From: JAHITU01 sp043800905
GTDB lineage: Bacteria; Patescibacteriota; Minisyncoccia; Phycocordibacterales; UBA12079
Assembly: GCA_043800905.1 (NCBI GenBank)
Contig: JAZDMO010000007.1
Coordinates: 1-64,000 of the forward strand
Direction of reading: 5' to 3'
Length of the DNA: 64,000 nt
The position numbers and the translations under genes are program-made. Shown here in pieces: positions 1 to 8,122 of this stretch. The notes beneath the pieces are model-generated. The model did not search any database. It worked only from the letters and a program-made list of their open reading frames with translations, and was not told the origin of the DNA. Every line of letters begins with the position of its first letter. The stretch's first letter is position 1.

Positions 1-587
1 AAGAAAGTAATTTCATGGGCTGGATGATTTGCTTTCTTTGGAAACCAAGACGCAATTTTCTCAATGTCGGTAAATGGTTCTGCTTCCACCTTCTCTCCTG
101 CAACCTCTGAAGTATGAGCACCCGATTTGAGACTTCCAGTATTTGGGTTTTCCTTTACAAGTTCTCCCATTCTCGTGGCGGCTAATTGCCAATAAGTAGC
201 GAGAGCTATTTCATGTTCAACAACAGACCCTTCATGGAATTTTTCGAGATGTTCCAATAATTCTTTTGTAGCATCAAAGAGAGAATCATATTTCACAGAA
301 CCCTCGGAGTAATCAATTTTTGTTGACTCACCCAACATTAAGTAAAACATTGATTTAAGTAAATAATCTTTTCCGTCTATGTTACTTTGTCGAGAAAATA
401 CCTCAATCCAACTATCATCAATTTTATCAATCAGATGCGGATAATCCTTAAACTTTTCTTTTCTCCTTTTCTCATATTCAGCGTCAGCTTTTTCATCAGC
501 AATAGCGTCTATCTCATTCTGTCTTTGACGATAAATACGATAGATGTAATAAGCAATTATTGCCAAAATTATGTAAAGAATAGTCAT
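1..587 (-). CDS. Hypothetical membrane-anchored protein, 3' end outside the window
   Basis: An open frame on the minus strand starts at an ATG (585-587) and runs off the left edge, giving at least 195 residues. The product opens with a hydrophobic segment (MTILYIILAIIAYYIYRIY), then a charged helix rich in Lys, Glu and Arg, then a soluble region without a motif I recognise. This suggests a single N-terminal membrane anchor with the rest in the cytoplasm. It starts only 3 bases after the stop of the upstream XRE regulator gene, so the two are probably one operon. The C-terminus is unseen and no function can be given. Confidence 0.7.
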   Translation of the reverse strand, partial: MTILYIILAIIAYYIYRIYRQRQNEIDAIADEKADAEYEKRRKEKFKDYPHLIDKIDDSWIEVFSRQSNIDGKDYLLKSMFYLMLGESTKIDYSEGSVKYDSLFDATKELLEHLEKFHEGSVVEHEIALATYWQLAATRMGELVKENPNTGSLKSGAHTSEVAGEKVEAEPFTDIEKIASWFPKKANHPAHEITF

Positions 588-590
588 AGT

Positions 591-809
591 TTATTTTATA
601 AAATGGTTAATGTCTTTTTTGTATACCTTCGCAAACTCTGCTAATTCTACCGCATCAACTCCGCGCTCGCCTCGCTCTATCTTGGAAACATAGGCTTGCG
701 GTTTCTTCAATAGTTTTCCTGCCTGTACCTGCGTTAAACCCGCCTCTTGGCGAGCAGAACGGAGTTTTGCAGTAAGGTGTTGATATTTTGCTTGGTATTT
801 CTTCGACAT
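591..809 (-). CDS. XRE-family helix-turn-helix regulator
   Basis: A 72-residue protein that is almost entirely one Cro/CI-type helix-turn-helix domain: LRSARQEAGLTQVQAGKLL followed by a recognition-helix region (PQAYVSKIERGERG) and a closing helix. The family binds operator DNA as dimers, often repressing its own operon. It is followed 3 bases later by the membrane protein gene at 587, so that gene is its likely partner or target. An inverted repeat, TTCGAC...GTCGAA, covers its start region. The domain is complete; the target is inferred. Confidence 0.88.
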   Translation of the reverse strand: MSKKYQAKYQHLTAKLRSARQEAGLTQVQAGKLLKKPQAYVSKIERGERGVDAVELAEFAKVYKKDINHFIK

Positions 810-835
810 ATAGATATTAACATAATATAGTCGAA
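802..835. promoter_or_regulatory. Possible operator upstream of the XRE gene
   Basis: Six-base arms TTCGAC (802-807) and GTCGAA (830-835) form an inverted repeat over the start codon and upstream region of the XRE gene. Its position fits autoregulation, but the arms are short and the spacer is long. Confidence 0.3.
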
Positions 836-894
836 AGTGGAATATACCATTTTAGATTATTATGATAAACTAGATTTATGCTAGCGGCGAAGCA

Positions 895-1014
895 AAACCA
901 AAAATTTCCTTGCCATTTCTTTTTCCGCTTCGCGGCGGAGGGGTGGGGGGAGGAGGCGCGAGAAAAATGCAAGGAAATTTTTTGGTTTTTGCACACGCGA
1001 GTCCGCGAGCGTGT
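895..1014. repeat. Nested hairpins in a gene-free GC-rich patch
   Basis: Between the XRE gene and serS (about 836-1247) I find no convincing gene. The stretch holds a long inverted repeat: an arm near 895-917 reading AACCAAAAATTTCCTTGC and its complement near 964-988. Inside is a small CCGC-TTCG-CGG hairpin, and just downstream another, ACACGC (993-998) with GCGTGT (1009-1014). The G-rich loop contrasts strongly with the AT-rich surroundings. Open frames over this patch have a composition unlike the neighbouring genes and are probably chance. Confidence 0.5.
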
Positions 1015-1247
1015 CCGAGGCGCGCATCATTCTGCATCAGGGTTCAATTCAAAATACATTCGAACTTCGTTCAATACACACCGCACTGGATACTTGTTAT
1101 CGGAAGACCCGAGTGCCTTTAGTATTTTAATTTGGAATTAGAGTTAATTAATATTGTATTTTTTATTAAACCAATATATACTTAAACTAATGAAATCGTT
1201 TGGAATAAAAGTTGTTTCATCTAGCTCATCTTCTTTTAAATAAAAGA

Positions 1248-1298
1248 GTGGGTTTTTGTTATTTGTTATCACTTAAACCCGCGAATGCGGGTATTTTT
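1248..1298 (+). promoter_or_regulatory. Possible transcription attenuator ahead of serS
   Basis: A terminator-like hairpin CCCGC-gaat-GCGGG (1278-1291) is followed by TATTTTT, 13 bases before the serS start. An upstream segment GTGGGTTT (1248-1255) can instead pair with AAACCCGC (1275-1282), which would exclude the terminator. That mutually exclusive pairing is what attenuators use. I do not see T-box hallmarks, so the signal sensed is unknown. It could equally be a plain terminator of upstream transcription. Confidence 0.4.
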
Positions 1299-1310
1299 AA
1301 TTAAAAAAAC

Positions 1311-2612
1311 ATGTTAGATATAAAATTTATTAGAGAAAATATAGAATTAGTAAAAGAAGCTGTCAGAAAAAAGCGGTCTAAAGTTGATATTACTTATTTT
1401 ATTACCTTGGATGACAAAAGAAAAAAATTGCAAAATAAACTCGATGAAAAAAGAGCCGAACAAAATATTGAAACGAAAAAAATAAATCAAACAGAAGGAA
1501 ATGAAAGGGTTGAAATGATTACAGCGGTTTCTGTCTTGAAAAAAAATATCCAAAAAAAAGAACAAGAATTAAAACCAATTTTAAGTGAATGGAATAAAAT
1601 GTTAATGGAAATTCCAAATATACCTTCGTCTAAAATGCCAGAAGGTAACAATGATGAAGATAATATTACTATAAGAAGTTGGGGAGATATTCCAAAATTT
1701 AGTTTTGAAACAAAAACGCATGATATTTTAGGAAAAGAATTGGATATATTAGATACTGATAAAGCCACGGAGGTTTCTGGATCACGCTTTTATTATTTGA
1801 AAGGTGATTTGGTTTTGTTGCAATTCGCTTTAACAATGTTTGCTTTTGAAACATTAACCAATGAAAAAATAATAAAGAAAATTATAAAACAAAAAGGGTT
1901 AAATCTTTCTTCAAAACCGTTTGTACCTATGTTGCCACCTGTTATGATTAAAAATACAGTTCAAAATGCTATACATCGAGTTTTCGGTGATCAAACTTAT
2001 AAAATTGGAAATGATGAAGGTTTGAATTTGGTTGCTTCTGCAGAACACACTATGGCTCCTTATCATATGAACGAAGTTTTAGACGAAAAGGATTTACCAA
2101 AACGATATATTGGTTACTCAACCGCTTTTAGAAAAGAAGCAGGGACATATGGTAAAGACATGCAAGGATTTTTTAGAAACCATCAGTTTGATAAATCAGA
2201 AATGGAAAGTTTTACTACTGCTGAGACTGGAGAAGATGAACAAGAGATGATTGTTGGATTACAAGAATATATGATGCAACAATTGAAAATTCCTTATCGT
2301 GTGCAACAAATTTGTACTGGAGATACTGGAAAACCAGACTACCAACAATATGATATTGAATGCTGGATGCCTGGTCAAGGAAAATATCGCGAAACTCACA
2401 CATCAGACTACATGACCGATTTTCAAACACGCGGTATTAAATCTTTTTATAGAACAAAAGATGGAGAGAAAAAATTATTACATACCAATGATGCTACCGC
2501 TTTTGCTGGCCGCCCAATGATCGCGATAATGGAAAATTATCAGCAAAAAGATGGAACAATTAAAATACCTGATGTATTACAAAAATATATTGGAAAAAAA
2601 ATAATAAAATAA
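1311..2612 (+). CDS. serS: Seryl-tRNA synthetase
   Basis: This 433-residue protein is the class II enzyme that charges tRNA-Ser with serine in the cytoplasm; the family is usually about 425 residues. The first ~110 residues form the charged two-helix coiled-coil arm that grips the long variable arm of tRNA-Ser. The catalytic domain shows motif 2 (FRKEAGTYGKDMQGFFRNHQ, then FDKSEMESF) and a motif 3 region (GRPMIAIMENYQ) near the C-terminus. The start is an ATG just after a hairpin and A-rich tract. It stands alone, with a possible attenuator upstream and remnants of other genes downstream. Confidence 0.96.
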   Translation: MLDIKFIRENIELVKEAVRKKRSKVDITYFITLDDKRKKLQNKLDEKRAEQNIETKKINQTEGNERVEMITAVSVLKKNIQKKEQELKPILSEWNKMLMEIPNIPSSKMPEGNNDEDNITIRSWGDIPKFSFETKTHDILGKELDILDTDKATEVSGSRFYYLKGDLVLLQFALTMFAFETLTNEKIIKKIIKQKGLNLSSKPFVPMLPPVMIKNTVQNAIHRVFGDQTYKIGNDEGLNLVASAEHTMAPYHMNEVLDEKDLPKRYIGYSTAFRKEAGTYGKDMQGFFRNHQFDKSEMESFTTAETGEDEQEMIVGLQEYMMQQLKIPYRVQQICTGDTGKPDYQQYDIECWMPGQGKYRETHTSDYMTDFQTRGIKSFYRTKDGEKKLLHTNDATAFAGRPMIAIMENYQQKDGTIKIPDVLQKYIGKKIIK

Positions 2613-2630
2613 AATAAAATTAAAATTAAT

Positions 2631-2795
2631 TTATTTAATTTCCACAACTTTTTTAGTTATTATAATCTTAGATTTAAAACATCCCATCAACTCTCTTTTT
2701 TCTTCGTTAGTTCCATCTTTTAAAATATATTTAGCATAGGTTTTTAAATCTATGTCTTTGTGTTTTGTGTTTTTATCTTGAACACCCAAAACCCT
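2631..2795 (-). pseudogene. C-terminal remnant, probably of a site-specific recombinase
   Basis: Reading the minus strand gives about 55 codons ending in TAA at 2631-2633, with the stretch YAKYILKDGTNEEKRELMG followed by a basic, beta-prone tail. This resembles the C-terminal end of large serine recombinases as I know them from related genomes. An in-frame TAG at 2796-2798 closes the frame upstream, and no start codon or catalytic N-terminal domain is present. It is therefore a decayed tail rather than a gene. The family assignment rests on pattern memory. Confidence 0.5.
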
Positions 2796-2829
2796 CTATT
2801 TCTTCTTTTGTACAATATTTTTTATCTAA

Positions 2830-3162
2830 GACGATGGTGAAAATATAAAATTGTTTGAAATGGATAATGACGGAAAAAAATTTGTAAAAATAAGGAAGTG
2901 TAATTTTGATGTCGAAATTTCAGTTGATGCGATTAAAAAAATAGATAAGTATGATACCTTTTGTTTATTTTCAGGAGACGCTGATTTTGTTTATTTGAAT
3001 AACTTTTTAAGAAAAAGGGGCAAAAAGGTTATTTTAATAAAAGGGGGTTATATTACAAGTAAATTACGGAAATCGACTGATTTAATTATAAACGCACAGA
3101 AAATCAAAAAACATATCGCTAGAATAGAACAAAGACCTGACAAGTCAGGTCTTTGTGGATAG
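2830..3162 (+). pseudogene. Truncated NYN (PIN-like, LabA/DUF88) domain gene
   Basis: The open frame encodes the C-terminal half of a NYN-domain protein: VDAIKKIDKYDTFCLFSGDADF carries the conserved SGDxDF acidic site, and LRKRGKKVILIKGG follows. NYN proteins are PIN-like nucleases of about 170-200 residues whose first strand (vFiDgsN) supplies another acidic residue. Here that N-terminal half is absent; a TAA lies at 2827-2829 and the only starts are a TTG at 2851 or the ATG at 2860. It lies beside the recombinase remnant, so the whole stretch looks like decayed accessory DNA. The last codons lie inside a perfect hairpin. Confidence 0.7.
3131..3154 (+). terminator. Perfect 11-bp hairpin at the end of the NYN remnant
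   Basis: AAAGACCTGAC and GTCAGGTCTTT pair perfectly around a two-base AA centre. A good T-tract is missing, so termination is possible but not assured. Confidence 0.4.
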
Positions 3163-3173
3163 TTTTGCCGAAT

Positions 3174-3214
3174 GACCTCGGCTAAGGTGTACTAATATAC
3201 TATACCGAGAGGTC
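3174..3214 (+). promoter_or_regulatory. Inverted repeat around a TATACT box
   Basis: GACCTCGG (3174-3181) and CCGAGAGGTC (3205-3214) form an imperfect inverted repeat bracketing TATACT (3196-3201), about 100 bases before the DUF262-HNH gene. It could be a promoter with an operator. Confidence 0.3.
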
Positions 3215-3304
3215 GCTAAAGTCAACAAAAATCTTGGGGATAAATATATAGAATTTCAGGATATATGGTTTGAAAATAAAGATTAAAAGTTATATAAATA
3301 GCTT

Positions 3305-4396
3305 ATGAAAATAGAATTAAATAAGATTAAAATAAGGGAAGTAATTGAGGGCTATAAGGATAGTGCTGAGGAGGGTGTTGTGGCTTACAAAGGAAAACTT
3401 GATATTCGTCCTAAATATCAAAGAGAATTTGTTTATTCAGGAAAACAGAGAGATGCAGTGCTTGAAACTATCAAGCAAGGTTTCCCTTTGAATGTGATGT
3501 ATTGGATGATACGCGATGACGGAGGTTTTGAATTATTGGACGGGCAACAAAGAACAATTAGTATTGGGCAATATGTGGCTGGAGATTTTTCTTTAGGTGA
3601 TAGGTTTTTTCATAATTTAACAAAAGAAGAACAAGAGCAAGTTTTAGATTATGAATTGATGATTTATTTTTGTGAAGGAACAGACAAAGAGAGATTAGAT
3701 TGGTTTAAAACAATTAATATTGCAGGAGAGAAATTAACTGATCAAGAATTGAGAAATGCAGTTTACACAGGATCATGGCTTTCCGATGCTAAATTGAAAT
3801 TTAGTAAAACTCATTGCGCCGCATATCTTTTGGCGAATGACGGAGGAGCTCTTTTGAAAGGTTCTCCAATCAGACAAGAATATCTTGAGACAGCTCTTGC
3901 TTGGATAAATAACGGGGAAGTAGCTGATTATATGGCAAAACATCAACATAATAAAAATGCTGACGAATTGTGGAATTATTTTCAAGATGTGATTACTTGG
4001 GTGCGAAAAACTTTTGTAAATTATCGAAAAGAAATGACTGGTGTGAATTGGGGAGAACTATATAATTCATTCAAAGATAAAAAACTTAATGCGATAAAAT
4101 TAGAAACAGAGATTGCTGAATTGATGCAAGACGAAGATGTCACCAAAAAGTCAGGGATTTATCCTTATGTTTTAACAAGACAAGAAAAATATCTTTCAAT
4201 CCGAGCTTTTGATGATAAAACGAAAAGAGAAACTTATGAAAAACAAAAAGGAATTTGTGTGAAGTGTGGAGAGAAATTTGTGATAGATGAGATGGAGGCG
4301 GACCACATTACTCCTTGGTATGAGGGCGGAAAAACAATCACAGAAAATTGTCAGATGTTGTGTAAAGATTGCAATAGGAGAAAATCAGGAAAATAA
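3305..4396 (+). CDS. DUF262 (GmrS-like) - HNH endonuclease protein
   Basis: A 363-residue two-domain protein. The N-terminal DUF262 domain carries its signature DGQQR (near residue 79) with the preceding RPKYQREFVYSGKQ region. In GmrSD-type enzymes this domain binds nucleotide and drives cleavage of modified DNA. The C-terminal ~45 residues form an HNH nuclease: CVKCG, then ADHITPWYEGG, then CKDCNRRKSG, with two CxxC zinc pairs around the His core. The family includes type IV restriction and phage-defence proteins, so defence against foreign DNA is inferred. It stands alone beside two decayed genes, which fits an accessory locus. Confidence 0.88.
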   Translation: MKIELNKIKIREVIEGYKDSAEEGVVAYKGKLDIRPKYQREFVYSGKQRDAVLETIKQGFPLNVMYWMIRDDGGFELLDGQQRTISIGQYVAGDFSLGDRFFHNLTKEEQEQVLDYELMIYFCEGTDKERLDWFKTINIAGEKLTDQELRNAVYTGSWLSDAKLKFSKTHCAAYLLANDGGALLKGSPIRQEYLETALAWINNGEVADYMAKHQHNKNADELWNYFQDVITWVRKTFVNYRKEMTGVNWGELYNSFKDKKLNAIKLETEIAELMQDEDVTKKSGIYPYVLTRQEKYLSIRAFDDKTKRETYEKQKGICVKCGEKFVIDEMEADHITPWYEGGKTITENCQMLCKDCNRRKSGK

Positions 4397-4451
4397 TTTG
4401 ATAAAATCCAACTATATTAAAAAAACAGGGATTTAATAAAAAACCAAAATC

Positions 4452-5291
4452 ATGAAATTTAAATTATTTGATAGGGAGAGGGATAAAAAAGTTTTAAAGG
4501 CGGTTATTATTGCCGTTGTTGTGATAGGTTGTTCTATCACAATTAAAGATGAATTGGTTTGGCAATTTGGAGGAGAAAGTGATTACTATGATGATTATTC
4601 TTATACAGAAAATTATTTGGGTGAATGTAATGTGGCTAAAATAGATATTAAGGGTTTCCTTGATGTTGAAGCTTATGAAGAAGGAGCTATTTCTTCTAGT
4701 GAAATTGTTGGGGCCATTGAAGATATTCAAAATAATCCTGATCTTAAGGCCATTATTTTAGACATTGATTCTACTGGTGGAGTTCCTGTGGCTGGTGAAG
4801 AAATATCTAATGCTCTTAGCCGTATAGATAAGCCCACAGTGGCTTTGATTAGAGGTTTTGGTAATTCTTCTGCTTATTGGGTAGCTGTTGGTACAGATAA
4901 AATTTTTGCTTCTGCTAATTCTGATGTGGGATCTATTGGAGTGACAATGTCTTATTTAGATAATGCACAACAAAATCAAATTACAGGTTTGAATTATAAT
5001 TCAATCAGTTCGGGAAAGTTTAAAGACACTGGAGATCCTAATAAAACTTTAACTTGGGAAGAAAAACAATACCTAATGCGAGATGTGAATATCATCAATG
5101 ATAATTTTATAAAAGCCGTAGCGGAAAAAAGAAATTTAGAGATTGCAAAAGTTAAAAAACTAGCTGATGGCTCTTCGATGTTAGGACAAATGGCTTTGGA
5201 GAATGGTTTGATTGATGAAATTGGTGATATGTATGCTGTGAAAAAATATCTTGAAGACCTTATCGGCGAAGAAGTGATTTTGTGTGATTAA
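4452..5291 (+). CDS. sppA: Signal peptide peptidase SppA-like serine protease
   Basis: A 279-residue membrane protease of the ClpP/crotonase fold that degrades cleaved signal peptides. After a basic N-terminus (KFKLFDRERDKK) comes one membrane segment (VLKAVIIAVVVIGCSITI). The catalytic domain shows the oxyanion-hole region DIDSTGGVPVAGEEI, the serine in GFGNSSAYWVAVGTDKIFA and the DVGSIGV strand; the catalytic Lys is probably in SSGKFKDTGDP. This is the short bacterial form (half-length compared with E. coli SppA). It is a single gene between the HNH nuclease and the toxin-antitoxin pair. Confidence 0.93.
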   Translation: MKFKLFDRERDKKVLKAVIIAVVVIGCSITIKDELVWQFGGESDYYDDYSYTENYLGECNVAKIDIKGFLDVEAYEEGAISSSEIVGAIEDIQNNPDLKAIILDIDSTGGVPVAGEEISNALSRIDKPTVALIRGFGNSSAYWVAVGTDKIFASANSDVGSIGVTMSYLDNAQQNQITGLNYNSISSGKFKDTGDPNKTLTWEEKQYLMRDVNIINDNFIKAVAEKRNLEIAKVKKLADGSSMLGQMALENGLIDEIGDMYAVKKYLEDLIGEEVILCD

Positions 5292-5349
5292 ATGATATTT
5301 GGATATTTGGTTTTTTTAATTAGTATATTATTTTTTTTGAGTTTAATTT

Positions 5350-5404
5350 AGATGTCAAATTTACTAACATCTATGTTTGACTTTTTTACATCAAAAGATA
5401 TACT
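5350..5404 (+). promoter_or_regulatory. Promoter and operator-like half-sites of the Panacea toxin-antitoxin operon
   Basis: TTGACT (5377-5382), a 16-base spacer and TATACT (5399-5404) make a good sigma-70 promoter 7 bases before the ATG, so the message would be nearly leaderless. AGATGT (5350-5355) and ACATCT (5367-5372) form an inverted repeat, with a further ACATC at 5388; these are candidate sites for the antitoxin helix-turn-helix. Confidence 0.6.
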
Positions 5405-5411
5405 ATAAAAT

Positions 5412-6095
5412 ATGAGCAATAAATATTCTATTCTCTTAAAAGATTTAAGACTTAAAAAAGGTTTAACTCAAAAGGAATTAGCTAAAAAATTAGGAATTTC
5501 TCGTCCTTCCTATATTGCTATCGAGCAAGGGAAGAGAGACATCACCCTGAATGAATTTGAAAAATTGTCAGGTGTTTTGAGTGTGTCTTTTGATGATTTT
5601 GAGAGAGGGGAATTGCCTGATTATGAAAAATATAAACAAATGATTTTAACCTTTTTGAGAATGAGTGATGGAATAACCAAAACTAAGTTAGCTAAGTTGG
5701 TGTATCTTTCTGATTTTGCTTGGTTTTATTTTAATTTAAAAAGCATGAGTGGAATGCCTTATAGGAAGATTCAATACGGTCCTGTTCCTGATGCTTACTT
5801 TAGAGCTATTGATGAATTAGAAAATAGTGGAAAAATTTTAATTAATTGTAAACAGAAAGATGATAAAGAAATGTTTATTATTTCTGAATCAGAGAGCAAT
5901 AAAAACCAAAAGTTAGATTCCATTTTGAAAGATGAGGTTGATTTAATGAAAAATATTTTTAAAAAGTGGAAAAATAAAAAGACAGCAGAAATTGTTAATT
6001 TTACCCATAATCAATTGCCGTATTTAATCGCAGAAGATGAAGAGATTATTTCTTATGGCCTTATAACTCAAGAAAATCCAGATGAAATCTATTAA
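5412..6095 (+). CDS. HTH-Panacea (SocA/DUF4065-like) antitoxin
   Basis: A 227-residue protein with two parts. Residues ~8-65 are an XRE helix-turn-helix (LRLKKGLTQKELAKKLGIS, then RPSYIAIEQGKRDITLNEFE). The remainder is a Panacea/SocA-like domain, recognisable by TKTKLAKLVYLSDFAWF and the YGPVPDAYFRAIDEL block. In the Panacea toxin-antitoxin systems this domain neutralises toxins of unrelated families, and the HTH-fused form also represses the operon. The downstream gene overlaps it by 14 bases, as expected for a co-translated pair. A promoter with repeated half-sites lies directly upstream. Confidence 0.87.
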   Translation: MSNKYSILLKDLRLKKGLTQKELAKKLGISRPSYIAIEQGKRDITLNEFEKLSGVLSVSFDDFERGELPDYEKYKQMILTFLRMSDGITKTKLAKLVYLSDFAWFYFNLKSMSGMPYRKIQYGPVPDAYFRAIDELENSGKILINCKQKDDKEMFIISESESNKNQKLDSILKDEVDLMKNIFKKWKNKKTAEIVNFTHNQLPYLIAEDEEIISYGLITQENPDEIY

Positions 6096-6480
6096 ATATG
6101 AAGTTGTTTTTAAGCCTTTTGCTGAAAAACATTTTATAAAAAGTTTTGCGAAAAAATATAAGAATACTTGGGATTTTACTTTTGAGATCATTATAGAAGA
6201 ATTTAAAAGAATAGATGTTTTGTTTTTTAAAACTATTGCTGAAATAATTTCTGATCCAAATAAGAGCATCATTATTTGTAAGACTGAGTTTAAAATTGCA
6301 GGAACAAAAGATTCAAGACATCGTTCTGGAAACCGTTGTATTGTGGCTTTGCATAAAGAAATTAATGAAGTTCGGGTTTTACTTGTTTACCACAAGAAAG
6401 ATTTAAAAGGGAATAATGAAACCGTAGCTTGGAAAAAAATAATTAAAGAAAATTATCCTGAATATAACGATTTAATTTAA
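6082..6480 (+). CDS. Probable toxin paired with the Panacea antitoxin (RelE/ParE-like)
   Basis: A 132-residue basic protein overlapping the antitoxin gene by 14 bases. The second half (GTKDSRHRSGNRCIVALHKE, then VRVLLVYHKKDLKG and ETVAWKKIIKENYP) has the arginine-rich strand and C-terminal order expected of RelE/ParE-fold mRNA interferases or gyrase toxins. This match is by appearance; the N-terminal part is not a motif I can place. Toxin function is inferred mainly from size, charge and the overlap with an HTH-Panacea antitoxin, which partners with many toxin folds. Confidence 0.65.
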   Translation: MKSIKYEVVFKPFAEKHFIKSFAKKYKNTWDFTFEIIIEEFKRIDVLFFKTIAEIISDPNKSIIICKTEFKIAGTKDSRHRSGNRCIVALHKEINEVRVLLVYHKKDLKGNNETVAWKKIIKENYPEYNDLI

Positions 6481-6507
6481 ACATTTATTTTGTGTTAAAA
6501 TCTATCT

Positions 6508-8082
6508 ATGCAAAAGGTTATAGATTTTATTCAAAAACATACTAACTTAAGTTTTTTTATTTTAGCGCTAGTTTTGGTTTTGGTGATGTATGGTAGTAGT
6601 CTAGCCGGCTCTTTTGTTTTTGATGATAGGTCTATTATTAGTTATCAAAGTTTTTTTCAAAATCCCGCAAATTGGTGGGAAGTTTTAAAGATGCCCTATT
6701 GGGGTTATGAAGCGGGGCTTTATCGTCCGGTGACAATTTTTTCCTATGGGCTAAATTTTGCTATTTTTGGTTCTGGAGCTTGGAGTTTTCATCTTATCAA
6801 TATTCTTTTGTATGTTTTTTCGGGTTATCTTTTATTTTTGTTTCTCAAAAAAGTTTTATGGGGAAAATATCGCAGGCAGATTGCTTGGGTGAGTGCACTT
6901 TTATTTTTGATTTTACCGATTCATACCGAAGTGGTGGCAAATATTGTAGGGCGAGCGGAAATTTTTGCCTTAATGTTTTCTTTATTAGGTCTTCTTGAGC
7001 TGATTAAAAAAAATCCAAACAAATGGATAACCGCTTTATGGTTTTTCTTAGCTATGGGTAGTAAGGAAACGGCTATCGCGGTTTTGCCTATTGCGTTTTT
7101 AGTGTGGTTTTCTCGATCTAAGTTTTTAGAAAAAAAGAAAATTACTCTTCGAGATTTAGAGTTTTATTTTTTCCCAGCTTTTTTGTCGGCTTTTGTTTAT
7201 TTAAGTTTCCGTTTTCTGATTTTAGGTTTTTATTTTTTTTCCAATAACGCGAGTCTCGTAGAAAATCCTTTAAAATTTGTTTCTGTTTCAGAAAGAATTT
7301 TTACAGCTTTGAAAATTTTATCTATGTATGTTTATAAAAGTTTAGTGCCCTTCAATCTTTGTTCTGATTATTCTTATAATCAGATTGTAGTTAGTTCTAG
7401 TTTTTGGGAAAGCGGAGTAATCGTCGGTTTTCTGATTTTAGTTTTTTCTTTTGTGGGAATTTTCTATTTTTTTAAAAAGAATTTTAATTTTACTTTGGCG
7501 TTGATATTCTTCTTCTTTCCTTTTTTTATAGTTTCTAATTTATGGAATGCTATCGGGACAATTGCAGGGGAGAGGCTTTTCTTTTATCCTTCAGTGGGTT
7601 TATGTATTTTCTTAGGAATATTTTTTGTTTGGTTGTGGAACTTAGCTAAAAGCGAAAATATCAAAAAAATTTTAATCACTCTATTTGTGTTATTGAGTTT
7701 TTTTTATACAATCCGCAGTTTTGACCGAGCCTTAGATTGGATGAGCGAAGAAAAACTTTTTATTTCTGCAAGTCAGTGTGCACCTCAAAGTGTATTATCT
7801 CTTTCTAATTTAGCCACGGTTTATTATTTTAAAGGAGATTATGAACAAGCAGAAAAGATTATTTTAGATTCTTATGAAATTTATGATGGTTATACAAAAG
7901 CTAATAATAATCTTGGTTTAATTTATTGGAGAGGGGGAGAAATAGAAAAAGCTAAAGAGCAATTTTTTAAAACTTTTGAGCACTTTCCGCCCTATGAAGG
8001 GGTTTATGAAAATTTAGTTTTATTTTATTTATCTCAAAATAATGAAAAAGAAGCTATGAAGTGGTATAAAATAGGTTATTAG
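6508..8082 (+). CDS. Polytopic membrane protein with C-terminal TPRs (TMTC/GT39-like)
   Basis: A 524-residue integral membrane protein with about ten or more hydrophobic segments. The first extracytoplasmic loop contains FVFDDRSIISYQSFF and the later YEAGLYRPVTIFSYGLNFAIF, the pattern of GT-C fold lipid-sugar mannosyltransferases of the TMTC/PMT type; the acidic DD pair is the usual catalytic position. The last ~110 residues are tetratricopeptide repeats (LSNLATVYYFKGDYEQAEK, ANNNLGLIYWRGGEIEKAK). Such proteins transfer sugars to proteins or lipids outside the membrane; that role is inferred. A TAAAAT box lies just before the start. Confidence 0.75.
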   Translation: MQKVIDFIQKHTNLSFFILALVLVLVMYGSSLAGSFVFDDRSIISYQSFFQNPANWWEVLKMPYWGYEAGLYRPVTIFSYGLNFAIFGSGAWSFHLINILLYVFSGYLLFLFLKKVLWGKYRRQIAWVSALLFLILPIHTEVVANIVGRAEIFALMFSLLGLLELIKKNPNKWITALWFFLAMGSKETAIAVLPIAFLVWFSRSKFLEKKKITLRDLEFYFFPAFLSAFVYLSFRFLILGFYFFSNNASLVENPLKFVSVSERIFTALKILSMYVYKSLVPFNLCSDYSYNQIVVSSSFWESGVIVGFLILVFSFVGIFYFFKKNFNFTLALIFFFFPFFIVSNLWNAIGTIAGERLFFYPSVGLCIFLGIFFVWLWNLAKSENIKKILITLFVLLSFFYTIRSFDRALDWMSEEKLFISASQCAPQSVLSLSNLATVYYFKGDYEQAEKIILDSYEIYDGYTKANNNLGLIYWRGGEIEKAKEQFFKTFEHFPPYEGVYENLVLFYLSQNNEKEAMKWYKIGY

Positions 8083-8122
8083 TTATCTAGTTGTTTAGGA
8101 AAAATTTACAAAGCAAATTTTT

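Noticed and set aside
878..1141. Open frames over the GC-rich patch before serS
   Set aside because: Their composition comes from nested hairpins, codon use is unlike neighbours and no motif is visible; two overlapping frames are equally open.
1143..1310. T-box riboswitch ahead of serS
   Set aside because: I cannot find the conserved antiterminator bulge sequence or a specifier loop; only a simple hairpin with a competing pairing is seen.
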